From NCBI GenBank assembly GCA_948567375.1, contig OX419761.1:13616243-13680242 (forward strand): a DNA stretch of 64,000 nucleotides, written 5' to 3'. A program made the position numbers and the translations under genes. Within the stretch, counting starts at the first letter, position 1. The number at the start of each line of letters is the position of its first letter. Shown one piece after another: positions 49,946 to 62,399 of the stretch. The notes beneath the pieces were generated by a model. It did no database searches. It had not been told where the DNA came from and was given only the letters and a program-made list of their open reading frames with translations. The DNA is from Lunularia cruciata (lineage: Eukaryota > Streptophyta > Marchantiopsida > Lunulariales > Lunulariaceae).

Positions 49946-50990
49946 TATTTAAATCTAGAGGTTCTCAATTTCGGCCTTCCTGTCCGCAATTTCAGAATTA
50001 CTGATCACTGGTATAGCTTTCTATCGACTAGAGAAAGATTGAGCAGTATAGGGACTTCAGAATTCAGTATCCCATCATGGTAGATGGTTCGGTAGCCTTC
50101 AGCGGACAAGTGACTGGTAGTAAGTATGAACGTGACCGTGGAGTAAATCACAAGAATTGGTCAAAGGAGCAATCAATCAAGAGATGTTCAGAAACTATGA
50201 CGTTAACACCCATCAACCCGCAAGAACCTTACACTATGCCATTTACCAACCTAGTATATATAGATGGACAGTGATTAACATGAGAAGAATACTTGGAGGG
50301 AGTTGAGGAAAGTGGCGATTTGACGTGACATTGAACAGACAAAATTGAATAGCTGGTACCAACTTTACTATCTGCTCGACTTCTAGAATTAATTAATTTA
50401 ACAATTGATTGACAGGTGAGTTGATTGGGAGATTTGTCTTTGACTTATTAGGGACTCCGAGACATAATAATTGGTTCCTGGAAATTGTAAATTTCACAAT
50501 TTATTGATCGCTTTTAGAGTTGATTGATTGACTGGTCTTAGACTTATTAGGGACTCGGAGGTATACTGATTGATTGAGCCGAATGTCGGCTTTCGGATTT
50601 AGGATTGGTACGCATTAAGTATTTGACAATTGATTAATAGGTTGTAGATTTATTTAAGATAACAATTTAGTTTAGCCCAATACTTATGGATTTTCATTTA
50701 TGTCTCATAGTAGGACACAATGGTATAAGCATTAGCTTTTAGGTTAAATTATGGATCTAAATTGTTTGATCTACATTATATAGACTTTAGATTACACTAT
50801 GAACCTAAATAGTAAATTTTGACAATTGACAAAATACAATGGACAAGCATCACCATTAGAACATTTGTGAGCTTTATGTGCACTGAGATGGTACAATAAT
50901 ATGTTAAGGTGACATGGTAAGTGAATATGGTACTCTTGATAAACAACTAAAGACTACTAGTTAGAATGTTCTACTTGGGGTATATCTAGG
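49946..50990. other. A/T-rich interval, nothing recognised
   Basis: A/T-rich. Short variants of GACTTATTAGGGACTC occur at about 50445 and 50540, about 95 bp apart, suggesting a degenerate duplication. No coding region or element end was identified. Confidence 0.4.
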
Positions 50991-52560
50991 TGAGTGTGGT
51001 TTACTCCAGATACAATTAGAGTAAATGTGGAGCTTGTGCCTATAGTAAAGGAAGTTCTTTGCTATGATGTTGTGGACTCTAATGGTTGGAAACACAATAT
51101 TAGTCCTCCTAAGGTTCTTGTAAAACAGTATGTCAATGCTTCTTCTGCCTCTATTGTGGTTATAGAGGACACTTGGAAAGAAGATCTTGGACCTAAGTTT
51201 ATAACACAAGATAGATAGAGAGCTTGCAGGTTCTTAAGGAGCAATAGGAGTTATTTTACCTTCAGTATGAAAATTTTGGGTGTTGTGAAGGGACTTGGTA
51301 TTTAGAGTTGAGCTTACTAGGGATAAATCAATCTTTCAAAGTCCCTATAGATATAATGATGTGGAGAGTGCCTTAATTCAAGGCAAAAGTCAAGACTCAT
51401 TTGAGTCTAGTTTTGTGGAGGTGTGTGGAGATTACTATCTTCTCAACCAATCGACTAAGGCTACCGAGTATGCTATGTCTACATGTGAGGAAATTGTTGG
51501 TGTGATTTAGTACTTTGGATCTTTGCACAAATTACCATCAATTGCCAATCTAAGAGGAATACAAGGCCAAGATAGTGTTTTGGGCAATTGATCCTCGTAG
51601 CAAAGATGTGTTATATTAATTTTGGTTCTTACTATTTAGTTTAAGAATGCTCTATATGAGTTCTAGAGAGTTATCGATAAGATCCTAGTATGATTGGATT
51701 TTGCTCAATGTTATATTTGATGACATTTATTTTATGTTATTACCATGGAGAAGCATGAGAGATATATTTTGTAAGTGTTTGAGAGATTGAGATCTCATAG
51801 ACTCAAACTACATCTTAGGAAATGTAGATTATTTGAAGAGCAAGTTGAGTAATTGGATCAAACTATCTACCTTAATAGAATTTGGAGGGAGGAGGGAGTA
51901 ACAAAGGTAGAGGTTATTGCATGTATCCCTAAGACCTATAGAATGAGAAGGATGTGCAATATTCTTTGTATTGGTAATTTTTTGTCAACAATATGTTTGG
52001 GAATTTAGTAGAATTGTCAATGTTTAGAAAATTTTTACCATGCTTACACATGAGTGGAATTTAGGGGATGAGTGGGAGAGATCTTTTTTGGGCTCAAGAA
52101 GAATTTTTCTAACTTCCCATATCCTCAAGAGACCAATCAAAGGATGCTCATCCCAAGTCCATGTTGGATGGAGCACGTTTGGGCTTAGAGTAGAGGTCAT
52201 CCAACAAGCTAACAAGAGGAAGGAGTTTATGATAGTCTTTGCTAGTCATCCCAAAAATTTCATAGAGATAAAGCATAGCTAATATCAAGGAGAGTTTTTA
52301 GCAGGCATATGGGTGATTGCACAATTTTTATGTTTATTTGTTTGGAAACCTCTTCACTCTTATCATTGATTATCAATCATTGAAGGGGTTGATGTGGTCA
52401 ACAAGCTTTCAAGGAAGCTTACATGATATGCTTTGATTTTAACAAGATATGATTTCATGGTTGCTCATATGTTTGGAATGGTGAACCATCATGAAAATAG
52501 GTTGAGTAAAAAGTCATGTTCTATTCAACATGATTAGACAATAGCCCATTGTCATGGCGA
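50991..52560 (+). mobile_element. Ty3/gypsy pol fossil, second lineage
   Basis: Plus-strand segments of reverse transcriptase (about 51295-51510, VCGDYYLLNQSTK; and about 51740-51990, FERLRSHRLKLH) and RNase H (about 52090-52500, QANKRKEF). These differ from family A. It is heavily broken, with many interruptions, and old. No LTRs of its own are found. Its 3' side is cut by the family B solo LTR at 52566. Confidence 0.75.
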
Positions 52561-52565
52561 GATGA

Positions 52566-53314
52566 TGTTATACTCCAAGGATAGGAGACCTGAAGAGAAA
52601 AACACCATGAGAAACCCACACTTTCACACTCAAAATCCGACGTCCCAAAGGAGCACCTTCTCTTTATTATATATACAAAGAGGATCTCCTCCATTGAAGC
52701 TCCACCATAGGATTAGGCACACAAATAGGTGACATTTCAGAAAGCTCCACTCTTGGATTACTTACTTGTATAGGTGATATGTCAGTCCTGGTCCTATCTG
52801 GTTGGTCAAACAAGCTTTGACGGGAGGGAATCTTTTAGGAAATGTTCTTGTAGGAATCTCAAAATCATATGGGTGAGGTACCGTTGGAAAGCTCTCAATG
52901 AGATAAACCAGGGAGGAGGGAAGGCAAGCCTTCCTTTGTTGGGGGAATCTACACATTTTTTAGGCCTAATTCATCAGTTTAGGGCTCTAAAATTGCCTTC
53001 AAAGATTTTAGGCATATTTCAGTTCCAATTCTATTAGTAGAAGTCCACTTTTGGTGATACTTCTTTCTAATCTATCCAATCCATCATGTGTAACATCCTT
53101 CCAGATATTACCAACCCAATTCTCACCTTTAAATCATATATCTAGCTATTGGTTCTAAGGTTTTCAAATCTATTTTGGTTTTGCCCTATTAGTAGAAGTA
53201 CTCTTTTGGTGATACTTGTATTTGATCTATTTTGACCATCATGTATAATATCATCCCAGATGTTACCAAACCAAATTATACATCTAGATCATATAGCTAG
53301 CTCTTGGTATTACA
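52566..53314 (-). mobile_element. Solo LTR of family B with perfect target duplication
   Basis: 749 bp, minus orientation: on the plus strand it runs from TGTTATACTCC to CTTGGTATTACA, so the ends are TG...CA. It is flanked by GATGA at 52561-52565 and 53315-53319, an exact 5-bp target-site duplication. A TATATACAAAGAGGATCTCC region near 52672 (plus) matches TATATAATAAAGAG in the sister copy. No internal domain remains, so it was left by recombination between the two LTRs of an element that inserted into the gypsy fossil. Confidence 0.88.
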
Positions 53315-53319
53315 GATGA

Positions 53320-56300
53320 ATGAGAACATTGTGCCAAGTTGGCATACATTTGCCTTATTATGTATGTTGACCAAGGCTCTAGTGATATCTCTTTAATTAT
53401 AGAGAGGACAAATTTTTGAGGTCTTAGATCCAAGGTGTGGAGATATTAGATAGGTCAATAAGATATTTATGATGATGTCTTGTTGTTGGAATATCTTTGC
53501 ACTGGTATTATGATTGCCATATGGTACCTTGGAGAGAATGAAAACAACTTCTTTGGATATGTGAGATAGTAGACTGCAAGTAAAACCACTTCTATCTCAA
53601 AGAACACAGTTGATATGACAAGCTCATGAGGAGTTGACAATTTGGAATGCACTATACATCTAACTTACTATAGAATCACTATTGATGGTGTCATATGCAT
53701 ATTGATGTGCAATAGCTTGCTGCATTATGTGTGGTTTTTGGTATTAAGGCACTTCATAGTAAGCAATTAGTTCTACTTATAATTTGTTGAGGAATCTTTA
53801 AACAAGAATTGTGCCAAGTCTTTATGTTAGCTCAAGCATTTGTGAGAATGAGTTGTTAGGATGAAGAGAAAAGAAGAATGATCAAAGTCAACCAGATTCA
53901 CCATCCAAAGTCCACAAATAGACAAATGGAAAATAGAAGCAAGGGAAGACTTATAAGAAAATCTGCAATTGTCTTTCTTGTTGTGAAATTGGAATGTTTG
54001 GGCATTGGCAATACTTCATGAAATGGTTAATGCATCGAAAGGAGAGTGAAAACCCTCAAGGTAATCCCAAAATATGGTCTGAGGCTGATTGGAAAATGGT
54101 TTTGGGAGTGGAGTTTCAAGTACTCTAAAGGGCCATACATTCAATACAATGCTTACAAATATCAAGAAAGAGCTAAGCAATAGGGTAGTAGATTTGTAAA
54201 AGACCAAAACCAAGGAGAGAAATAGGAGAATGGAAACTCACATTGGCTAAACCCTAAAACTCCAAGCTATCTTGTATTTGTAACCCAAAGATGTGGCATT
54301 TATGAAATCTCTTTCAACAATAGACAAATAATTCAAGAAGACAAGTAAGGTTGTAGAGGTAACACAATAACCTATGAAGAAGAGACAATAAGCTTCATGA
54401 TACCTTGTGAAGCCCTTGACAAAATCTCTAAAGGATACAATAGATAGAGGCAAAAGATGAAGATAAAGTATAAGATGACAAACTTACTTTGAAAGAATTG
54501 GAGTCAAACACAAAATCCAAAGATAGGACCAAGAAGAAGCAAAATCAACACCCTCCTTAAATATTTAATACCCAAAGAAGATTTGGTGAAAATGGAAGAA
54601 AATGAAGTTATCATTTGGAAGAGGATGCACTGAAGTGAAGGCTGAGTGATGTAGAACTAAATGGTGTACCACCTTAGCCGCTTATCCTTGAAAGAAAAGA
54701 ACCTGCCATAAGAAAGGAAAATGATTGATGACACCTCCCATCCACTTCTTAATTAATGGTCAAGCTTCTAAATCATTGTGACCAAAGGATGGAAGAACCA
54801 TGTGGTAGTCTTAGTCAAGATATACTAGAATGCAAAGTGCATTAGAAGAATTAATTAGTTAGCTCAACCCAAATGGACTTTGTGGTTGAGTCTTTTGGGG
54901 TATGGAGTTACATGGAAGTCTTTGCAATAGGACTTTTTAGGAGTTAGAAGACTATATTAAAAATCAATAAGCAAGTAGTTAAGTCCAAGGTGAGGATGTT
55001 ATATAGTTAGTCTAAGGAAGTCAATTTGGAGTTTCTTTGTGACTATAAATTAGATGTTAAACAATGTGTAGCTTTTGTAACTCTTTGTGTTTTATTATGC
55101 ATTATTCTCATTAAGAATACACCAAGTACCTAAATATGGAGTCTTTAGGTAGGGAGGTTGAATTTAAACTTATCAAGAGTGGTTAACCTTGCTTGTAATC
55201 TCAATCAATAGGTATTTCTACACTAGTTCCCAAACTTCTCTTTCATTGGGTAGGAAAAAATTACAACCTAACCAGCTATCACAACACACATTCTTTGTTG
55301 CTAGTCATCACTTCTCACATCACCAAGGAGAAATATACAACACACCTTAGGAAAGGAAACCTAAGTGCAATGCTCACCCATCAATCTAAGCTAATTGAAC
55401 ATACAATAAAGCATGCAAAGCTTGGAGAGGATCCAAATATAAATAGCTCAACAATAACTCTATTAGTAAGAATCTACTTTAGAGTATTTTGCTTTATCTG
55501 AGAGCTACTCTCAATCTGTACTCCAAGATTTGATTCCAACGTGTACTTTAGATAGGGAAATTCTATTCCTTTTGGTGGAGAAATATTTACAAGATTCATA
55601 CTAATATAACTCCTTTTCTATAACTTTGATTAAAGTTTTTGAGGACTTAATGGAAAACCTACAAGATACAATCTCTAACAATATAAAGAAAGCCCCAATT
55701 TGACCACTATAATTCCTTTGAAAATGTCTCAAAGTTATCATAATTTTGTAGTTCAACAAGGTTTGAACTATAAAACAGGATTTTGAAACCCTATTATGTA
55801 AAATCATTATTAATTTTGAAACCCTAATCAAGCCTCCAATCCTCATTCTTATATAATTTTGTTAGAGCTTTACCCTAATGATTCATATCAACATTAAGGA
55901 ACACTCTAGTAAGTTATTATATTTTCAATTCACATTGGGAAATTAACATTCAATAGTAGTTGAAGATAGAATAACTCCTTAAATTTTATGATAAGTTTTT
56001 TTGGATAGTTTTTGTATCATATGTCATAACCTATAAACCTTGAGTCAACAAGATTTTACTCAATAGTTGGTTGTGCCTTTAGATAAACCTGTATAAAATT
56101 AAGTACACTTAGATATTGATCAATTCTTATGTTGTGTTAACTTTTGAACTCTATAGAACCAAGCATTTTTCATTCAAGACATTGAATTATGTATTTGAGT
56201 AATTCATGTGAAGCTCTCATGTAGAGATACAAGACTTAGTCACTAGCCATATTTGAAATTTCCCAAGTTGATTTAGACAAAAACTTGAGATGTGATGAAA

Positions 56301-56585
56301 ATCCCAAACCTAATTTTCACTCCACAACTTAATTTCAAGTCTCCAACCTCTATTGCTCCTATTAGGCTCAAATCTTACCCAAATACTATATTTATTAGAG
56401 TTAGCACAACCAAAATTTGTCTTCCTTTCAACCCAATTAATAGATCATGTAAAGCTATTGTGAAATTTCCAAAATATCACAAATTGTGTATTTGGGTATA
56501 AATTAGACCCCCTTTCTTCCATTGATCATATCTCAAGCATTACTAATCAAATCTCACTTTTTTGTCCTTGTCTTTGTAGCCTATT
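53320..56585. other. Decayed retroelement-rich A/T sequence
   Basis: No intact coding region. A short family A LTR piece, minus orientation, starts at about 54194 (TGTAAAAGACC) and fades at about 54260. A CTATAAATTAG-type stretch near 55045 and TACACTAGTTCCC near 55210 suggest another LTR, but its ends could not be fixed. The rest shows nothing I can name. Confidence 0.35.
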
Positions 56586-57754
56586 TGTAAAAGACCAAGA
56601 CCAAGGAGAGAAATATGAGAATAGAAAATCACATTGGGACACTTGAATGTGAGAAAACTCCAAATGCCTAACATGAGCTTTGGCTCTTTTATTTATAGGG
56701 AGTATACAAGGCGCTTGAGAAACTTCTCAAGAAGCTTTCTTGAGCCACTTTCTTGGAGTGCAAGCCAAGTTAAGCGAGAAGTTCTCAAGAAGCTTCCTTC
56801 TTGAAGCCGCCTTCTGTAATACCAAGAGCTAGCCATATGATCTAGATATGAAATTTGGTTTGGTAACATCTAGAATGATGGTATACATAATGATCAAAAT
56901 AGATCAGATAGAAGTATCACCAAAAGAGTACTTCTACTAATAAGGCCGAAACTGAAATAGACTTGAAAACCTTAGAACCAATAGCTAGACATATGATTTA
57001 AAGGTGAGAATTGGTTTGGTAACATCTGGAAGGATGTTACACATGATGGACTAAACAGATCAAAAGGAGGTATCACCAAAAGGGGACTTCTACTAATAGA
57101 GTAGGAACCGAAATATGCTTGAAATCTTTGAATGCAATTTCGGAGGCCTAAACTGATGAATTAGGCCTCAAAAATGTGTAGTTCCCCCCCCCCCCTCCCC
57201 AAGAAAGGAAAGGTTGGCCTTCCCTCCTCCTTGGTTTGTCTTGTCGAGAACTTTCCAATGGTATCTTACCCACATGATTATGAGATTCCCACAAGAAGAT
57301 TCCCTAAAAGATTCCATCCTATCAAAGCTTGTTTGACCAACCAGATAGGACCTACACCAACATGTCACCCATCCAAGTAGGTAATCCAAGGGTGGAGCTT
57401 GCTGACATATCACTTATCTGTGTGCCTAATCCTATGGTGGAGCTTCCTTCGAGGAGATCCTCTTTGTCTATATAATAAAGAGAAGGTGCTCCTTTGGGGC
57501 TTCAGATGTTTGAATGTGAGATCTGTGTTTTCTCTCTTCTCTTGTCCTAGGAGTATTACACCTACTTGGCATACAAGCTAAGTTGGTTGGAAGTTTCTAA
57601 AAGCTTCTTTCTAGAAACTACTTATGCAAGCTAAGCTAGTGGGAAGTTTCCCAAGAAGCTTCCTAGATACTTCTAAGATATTCCATGCTAATTTGGCTTA
57701 TGCACTACTTTGTTAGCCTTGACTAACTTTGTTGCTAAACTCCATATCATTACA
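56586..57754 (-). mobile_element. Solo LTR of family A, interrupted by a family B LTR
   Basis: Minus orientation: plus strand begins TGTAAAAGACCAAG at 56586 and ends CATATCATTACA at 57754. Flanking 5-mers CTATT (56581-56585) and CTAAT (57755-57759) differ at one base, consistent with an aged target duplication. Without the insert at 56815-57560 the LTR is about 420 bp. No internal region remains, so this is a solo LTR. Confidence 0.85.
56815..57560 (+). mobile_element. Solo LTR of family B nested in family A LTR
   Basis: 746 bp, TGTAATACCAAGAGC to CTAGGAGTATTACA. Flanking 5-mers CCTTC (56810-56814) and CCTAC (57561-57565) differ at one base. An internal duplication (two GAATTTGGTTTGGTAACATCT-like blocks at about 56855 and 57010) is also present in the copy at 52566-53314, so it belongs to the family. 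A run of about twelve C lies near 57185. Being inside family A, this insertion is the younger event. Confidence 0.87.
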
Positions 57755-58899
57755 CTAATTTTTTTTGTTCCAATACTATTATCTTTCCAAGCACAAGAAC
57801 GATAATAGGATTTAGACTCTTCATCACCATGAACATAGGATCCAAATGAGCTACCATATAGGCACTAAAAGTGATCATGGTGTAAAATCTAAAGCATGAT
57901 GAGAAAAGAGTATGTGAGAACTACATTAGAAGCATAGAATACCTTAGGGTTGCCTCACCCTTAGATGTTATAGCTCCCATGCTCTACTACCACTCTCAAA
58001 CTTCCTAACTTCTACGCTCTACTCTCACTTGAAACTCATAAGACTGAAAACATTAATAATACAAAACCAATTTCACCTATGACTTTGATGTATATACACC
58101 AAAGTCATGGACAAGGACAAGATCACAATCCATTCAGCCAATCACTTGAATATACATGGATTGCTCACATGGCAATGGATAATTGTAAAATCTTTTGCAC
58201 AATCTACTACAACATTCTCTGCTAAATTAATTTTTTACTCACTAAATAAACCACGACATGAAAATTGGCCACTCAGCTATTCAAGTTTGACACTTGAATT
58301 GCTTTATTATTCAATAAGAGCTTAAGATAAATAAGTGAAAGAGCAAGAGCTCTTTATCATTTGTCTTAATTCATGTTAGTAGTGCTTATTCCTTTGTGTT
58401 GAGTTTATTTGAGGAATCTTTGTAGTGAGAGATGTTGGATGCTTCTTGTGTTTGATCTCTAGCATTCAAGTGCTAGAGGATGCCAATTTTAGGATGTCAA
58501 AGGACTGTGGTGAGGAAACCTCACCATAGTCCTTGCCTTTGCCGTTGCTACATGGAGTACTATCAATATATAATTTTAACTAGGATCTATCAAGGTATTG
58601 CTTCTAGAGGATTGAACTAAGGATCAAACACATTCTCCATAGTGTGCCTTCTTTGTGACATTGTTTTCTTCTAGGTATGGTTTCTACCCAAGAGATTAAA
58701 GATGTAATGGGAAAGGACAACATTTGTGACCTATTTCTTTGTATCTAATTACTTCTAATCAATATCCTTGTGTTATCAACTGATTACTTACTAATATATT
58801 GCATTTAAGTTGTTAGTATGTTATCAAAACATACTTTCCCAATTCCTCTTCCATTATAACTCTATAACAGGATCAAAAAGATGCCTCAATTTGATGTAG
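57755..58899. other. A/T-rich interval with LTR-like segment
   Basis: From about 58085 (ATATACACCAAAGTCATGGA) the sequence reads like the 5' part of a copia-type LTR, and from 58335 it shares AAGTGAAAGAGCAAGAGCTCTT with 37150. Element ends could not be fixed. No gene recognised. Confidence 0.35.
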
Positions 58900-60000
58900 T
58901 CCTACTTGGATCCAAAAAGCTTTACATTAAAGAACTTCTCACTCTATAGTTTGATAATCAATTATACCTTCCCCTCATTTTCTCTTCTATATTCATGAAT
59001 TTTGGTTTTCATGCAATCCAAGTTCTTACTCATTGAACCAATATTGGCTTTGTAATTATACAAAGTTGAACGCATCTTCTTAACAAGGTAGTAGATGTGG
59101 TGTGCATCTGGCCATTGTGCAACATATTTTGGGAAAATTGAGTCTACAAAATCAAAGATGTGCAACACTACTTTCCTCAAATTCCCTACCCTTTATTCTT
59201 TAACCTTATTGATGTTGTCTCCTTCAAAGACTAACTCAAAGAAGTTGGCATGACTAATGGTCAAGTAAGAGGTTTTAAATAGTTGCATGGCAACTCAAAC
59301 AATAGCTCTTTTCCTTGTGTCTTGATAAAATTTCACTTGGAACCTATAATTTCTTGCTCAATTCTCAAAAGAGCTCTAACTTTATCATCATGTCTTGCAT
59401 CTTTTGCAAAGACATGGTGTTAATGATCTTCATCCAATTGGCTAGATTTCTGTGAAGAGTATCATATACTTTATAATCCTCAACCGTCAATTCTTGTACT
59501 ATGTCTAGTGAGATGTAATCCAAATCCAATAACAAGAAACTAACGTGCTTCTATCTTAAATACTTTTGGCAAACAACCATCTAAAATTTCTCTAGTGCTA
59601 GAACCTTGAGATTGAGTCCACCCATTAAACTCTTTCCTCTTGCCATTATATTGAAGAATCTAGGTGGATATACTATTCATTCAAATACATACATCCAACT
59701 CAATTGAATTCTACTTACAATTAGATTTCTCAAGCAACAATTTGAGTGAACCTTTTTCTATCTTATGCTTCTCCAAAAGCATAAGATAGAAAGGACAATA
59801 AGTATCACAAGGACTTGTACTTCTTCCATTCTATCATTTGACTTGGTCATTTGTGTTGCATGTTTCTTCTTTGCTTGTGTGGCAATTGGATAGTTCTTAT
59901 AGCAGCTAGTAAAGGAATTCAAGATGTCTCTAACTGATTTTGAAAACCCCACTCCTCCGTCAATTCACAAGTGGTTGTGGACTCTTCAGGTCCATTGTTT
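58900..60000 (-). pseudogene. Decayed coding region of unknown family
   Basis: Over about 1.1 kb of the minus strand the reading frames hold long protein-like blocks: GFSKSVRDILNSFTSCYKNY and KKKHATQMTKSNDRMEEVQV (59952-59760); HVSFLLLDLDYISLDIVQEL (about 59540); MKIINTMSLQKMQDMMIKLE (about 59410); and IFDFVDSIFPKYVAQWPDAH followed by lysine-rich helix (59180-58962). Blocks change frame and contain stops, so it is not functional. Charged helical segments suggest a coiled-coil or structural protein. I do not recognise it. It may be a host gene piece carried by, or trapped among, the surrounding retroelements. Confidence 0.4.
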
Positions 60001-60419
60001 GGCTCACTCTTGCCTTTAGATCAATAGGCAGCTGCCCAACTCTTTTTCTTTAGGTTGCTTTATCCCAAAGAGACAATATCCCCAATTCACCTTCTCTACT
60101 ATGAAGATTGGTTAACTTAGGATTTACCCTTGATTCTATACAACTAGAACTACCAAATTTGGAGTAAATTTGGAGTAAAAGGAACACAAAAGATTTAAAA
60201 TTCCCAATACCACACTTGTCTTTGAGCTGCCAAATTTGCATACAATAATTCAAAGTGTACAAGTATAGGATTCTCTTCCTTCTTTCTTAATCTATACCAA
60301 ATCCACTTGTTCCAAATTTTCTTCTTACTCCATTGCCATCTCATGTTCTTCATACTTCTACCTTCTTGTCCAAGTTATCTTGTTGTTACACCAAGCCAAA
60401 TCTCATCTTCTTGTTGCTC

Positions 60420-61298
60420 AAAATTAGCAAAAGTAATATAGACATTGTTGCAATTTCATCTTTCAAGTAGGTGATAAAGTCATACTCTCCTTTGTAACCT
60501 TCTTGTCCTTTTTGACACCCAATTTCATAAACTTGCTCTTATTTTGATAGGTCTATTTAGTATTACCTCAAAGCTTGCACTTCCTAGTCACATGAAGCTC
60601 CATCTTGTCTTCCATGTCTCAAAGTTAAAACTCTTTGTTTTTAACCCATCTTCTTTTTTTACTTGTATACAATTTCTTCCTCCTCCTCCCCCAATCTCTA
60701 TTAATGACCATGAAGAATACAAAGTAGATCATATTCCTGTATGAAGAGACATCCAAAATGGTCACCAACAACAACTTGAATATAAGATCCTCTAAGATGG
60801 ATATCCTCTTTATGATCCACGTGGGAGCAGATTTCTTATCTCTAAAATGCATAGTTATACAAGATATTGAAGAATCCATGGCAACTAAGATTTCACCAAC
60901 TCGCGGAGGAGGAATATGTAATATTATGGAGTTAAGGAAAGCTAAGTATAATTAAAGGAAGGTTAGACTAAATACATATAGGAATCCTAAGAATGTTCTA
61001 AAAGCATACATGAAGCTTCTTGGTGACAAGCTTCAAGGAACTTCCATAGGATTGAGTAACTTGTACACCAAGTAAATGGCTATTTTAGCTTGTATACCAA
61101 ATAAATAAGTAGCTTGGCTTGCACTCCAAGAAAGGTGACTATTAGAAAGAATATTCTTTGGAAGCTTCTTGGGAGTCTTGTACTTAGTTTATCTATAAAT
61201 ACCAAAACCCAAGCTTAGGCTAGGCATTTAGAGTTTCTCTCAATTGAAATTCTTAATGTGAGCTTCTATTCTTTTATTTCTCCCCTTGGTTTGTTACA
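60420..61298 (+). mobile_element. Family A chromovirus 3' end: integrase C-term, chromodomain, 3' LTR
   Basis: Plus-strand relic of integrase C-terminus (VGDKV-type segment near 60468; FHVSKLKLFVFNPSSF near 60620-60665), then a chromodomain-like region (about 60690-60890), a purine-rich tract at about 60902-60913, and the 3' LTR at 60917-61298 (TGTAATATTATGG to TTGGTTTGTTACA). It places family A among chromoviruses. It is broken, with several interruptions, and old. The 5' part of this copy is absent. Confidence 0.78.
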
Positions 61299-61309
61299 AA
61301 GGAGATACA

Positions 61310-61830
61310 CAAGAGTGAGAAAAGTGAAGTTAATATTTGATCCATATACAAGTATAGTTCTAAATCATGTCTTATATACAGATTTGGAGGAGCCAAAGAT
61401 ATATAAGGAAGGAGTGCATGACACATGTCTTATGGACCCAGAGTATGGCATGAAAGATGAGATGAACTTGTTGTATCAAAATAAGACATGTGAACTGACA
61501 AGACTACCCATTGGCAAAAAGGCATTGTTGAACAAATGAGTGTTGTTGGAAATTTGATGTATGCAATGGTGAGCACTAAACCAAATACTGTGCATGCAAT
61601 GGGAGCTATTAACAAATACATGTAAAATCCAAGCAAGGAGCATTGAAATGCAGTGAAATGGATACTCAAGTACAAAGTAGGTATGTCTACTTACTATCTT
61701 TGTTTTGAGACTAAAACTCTAGAAATACAAGGCCAAATGGATGCTTTTCATACGGGTGATTGAGGCAATGGAAAGAGCATCATTGGATATGCCTTTACAA
61801 TTGGAAGTAATGATTATATGACCATACAAG
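61310..61830 (+). mobile_element. Ty1/copia pol fragment
   Basis: Plus-strand fragments of copia reverse transcriptase and RNase H: EMNLLYQNKTCELTRLPIGK (about 61460-61520), NLMYAMV (about 61555), NAVKWILKYKVG and SIIGYAFT (to about 61800). It is broken, with several interruptions, and no LTRs are assigned. It abuts the segmental duplication at about 61808. Confidence 0.75.
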
Positions 61831-61970
61831 TCCAATCATAAGTCCAATTGCTGTGTATAAAATCTGGGTAACTCAATAAAAGTTTCAGCATGCAAGAAAG
61901 CATAAGAATCGCAAGTAACAAAATCTCCTCGTTAGGAAATTATTTATCTACGTTTAGAAATTTCTCCATG
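61808..61970. repeat. Segmental duplication copy B, first part
   Basis: Matches 49108-49260 (ATATGACCATAxAAxTCC through GCATGCAAGAAAGCATAAGA to AGAAATTTCTCC). After it, copy B carries about 1.35 kb (the TA tract and MT2) that copy A lacks; similarity to copy A resumes at about 63320. Confidence 0.85.
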
Positions 61971-62018
61971 GTATGAAGTCCAACACTCTATATATTCTCC
62001 ATGTTCTAAAGTCAAACA

Positions 62019-62020
<2 letters not shown>

Positions 62021-62084
<64 letters not shown>
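62021..62084. repeat. (TA)32 microsatellite followed by an 18-bp palindrome
   Basis: An uninterrupted TA run of about 32 units, ending in the perfect palindrome ATACTGTAATTACAGTAT at 62082-62099. Such tracts can extrude cruciforms and break. It lies about 300 bp from the MT2 stop codon, within the part of copy B missing from copy A. Confidence 0.95.
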
Positions 62085-62085
<1 letters not shown>

Positions 62086-62399
62086 TGTAATTACAGTATG
62101 ATTCTCATCACAAAAGTCACAAAGCTTTTTATAATATCCACATTCCTGTATGCAAGAAGTTCTCCCAAGAATATGACACATTTAGGATAGATCAACCTAT
62201 TATTTTGCTATGCCACGTGGTGTAAATCTGGAAGGTTTGTTTCGAAATCTCAACTTCAATCAACGTCTTCTTTCTTTACTCTGTAATGCTCCTCTTTAAT
62301 CGGTTGAGTACAGATTTCTACTCTGACTGATATGTTATGATAGTATATTATATTTCTGAGAGAAAATGACAGTCCAAAGCTTCTAGCTAGTCATTATCA

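Noticed and set aside
56815-57560. Family B as a DNA transposon because its ends are TGTAATAC/GTATTACA inverted repeats
   Set aside because: TG...CA ends, 5-bp target duplications, about 750-bp length and a TATA-like/AATAAA region fit a solo LTR better.
62021-62084. TA tract as a TATA promoter
   Set aside because: A 32-unit dinucleotide run downstream of the MT2 stop codon is a microsatellite and has no associated gene start.
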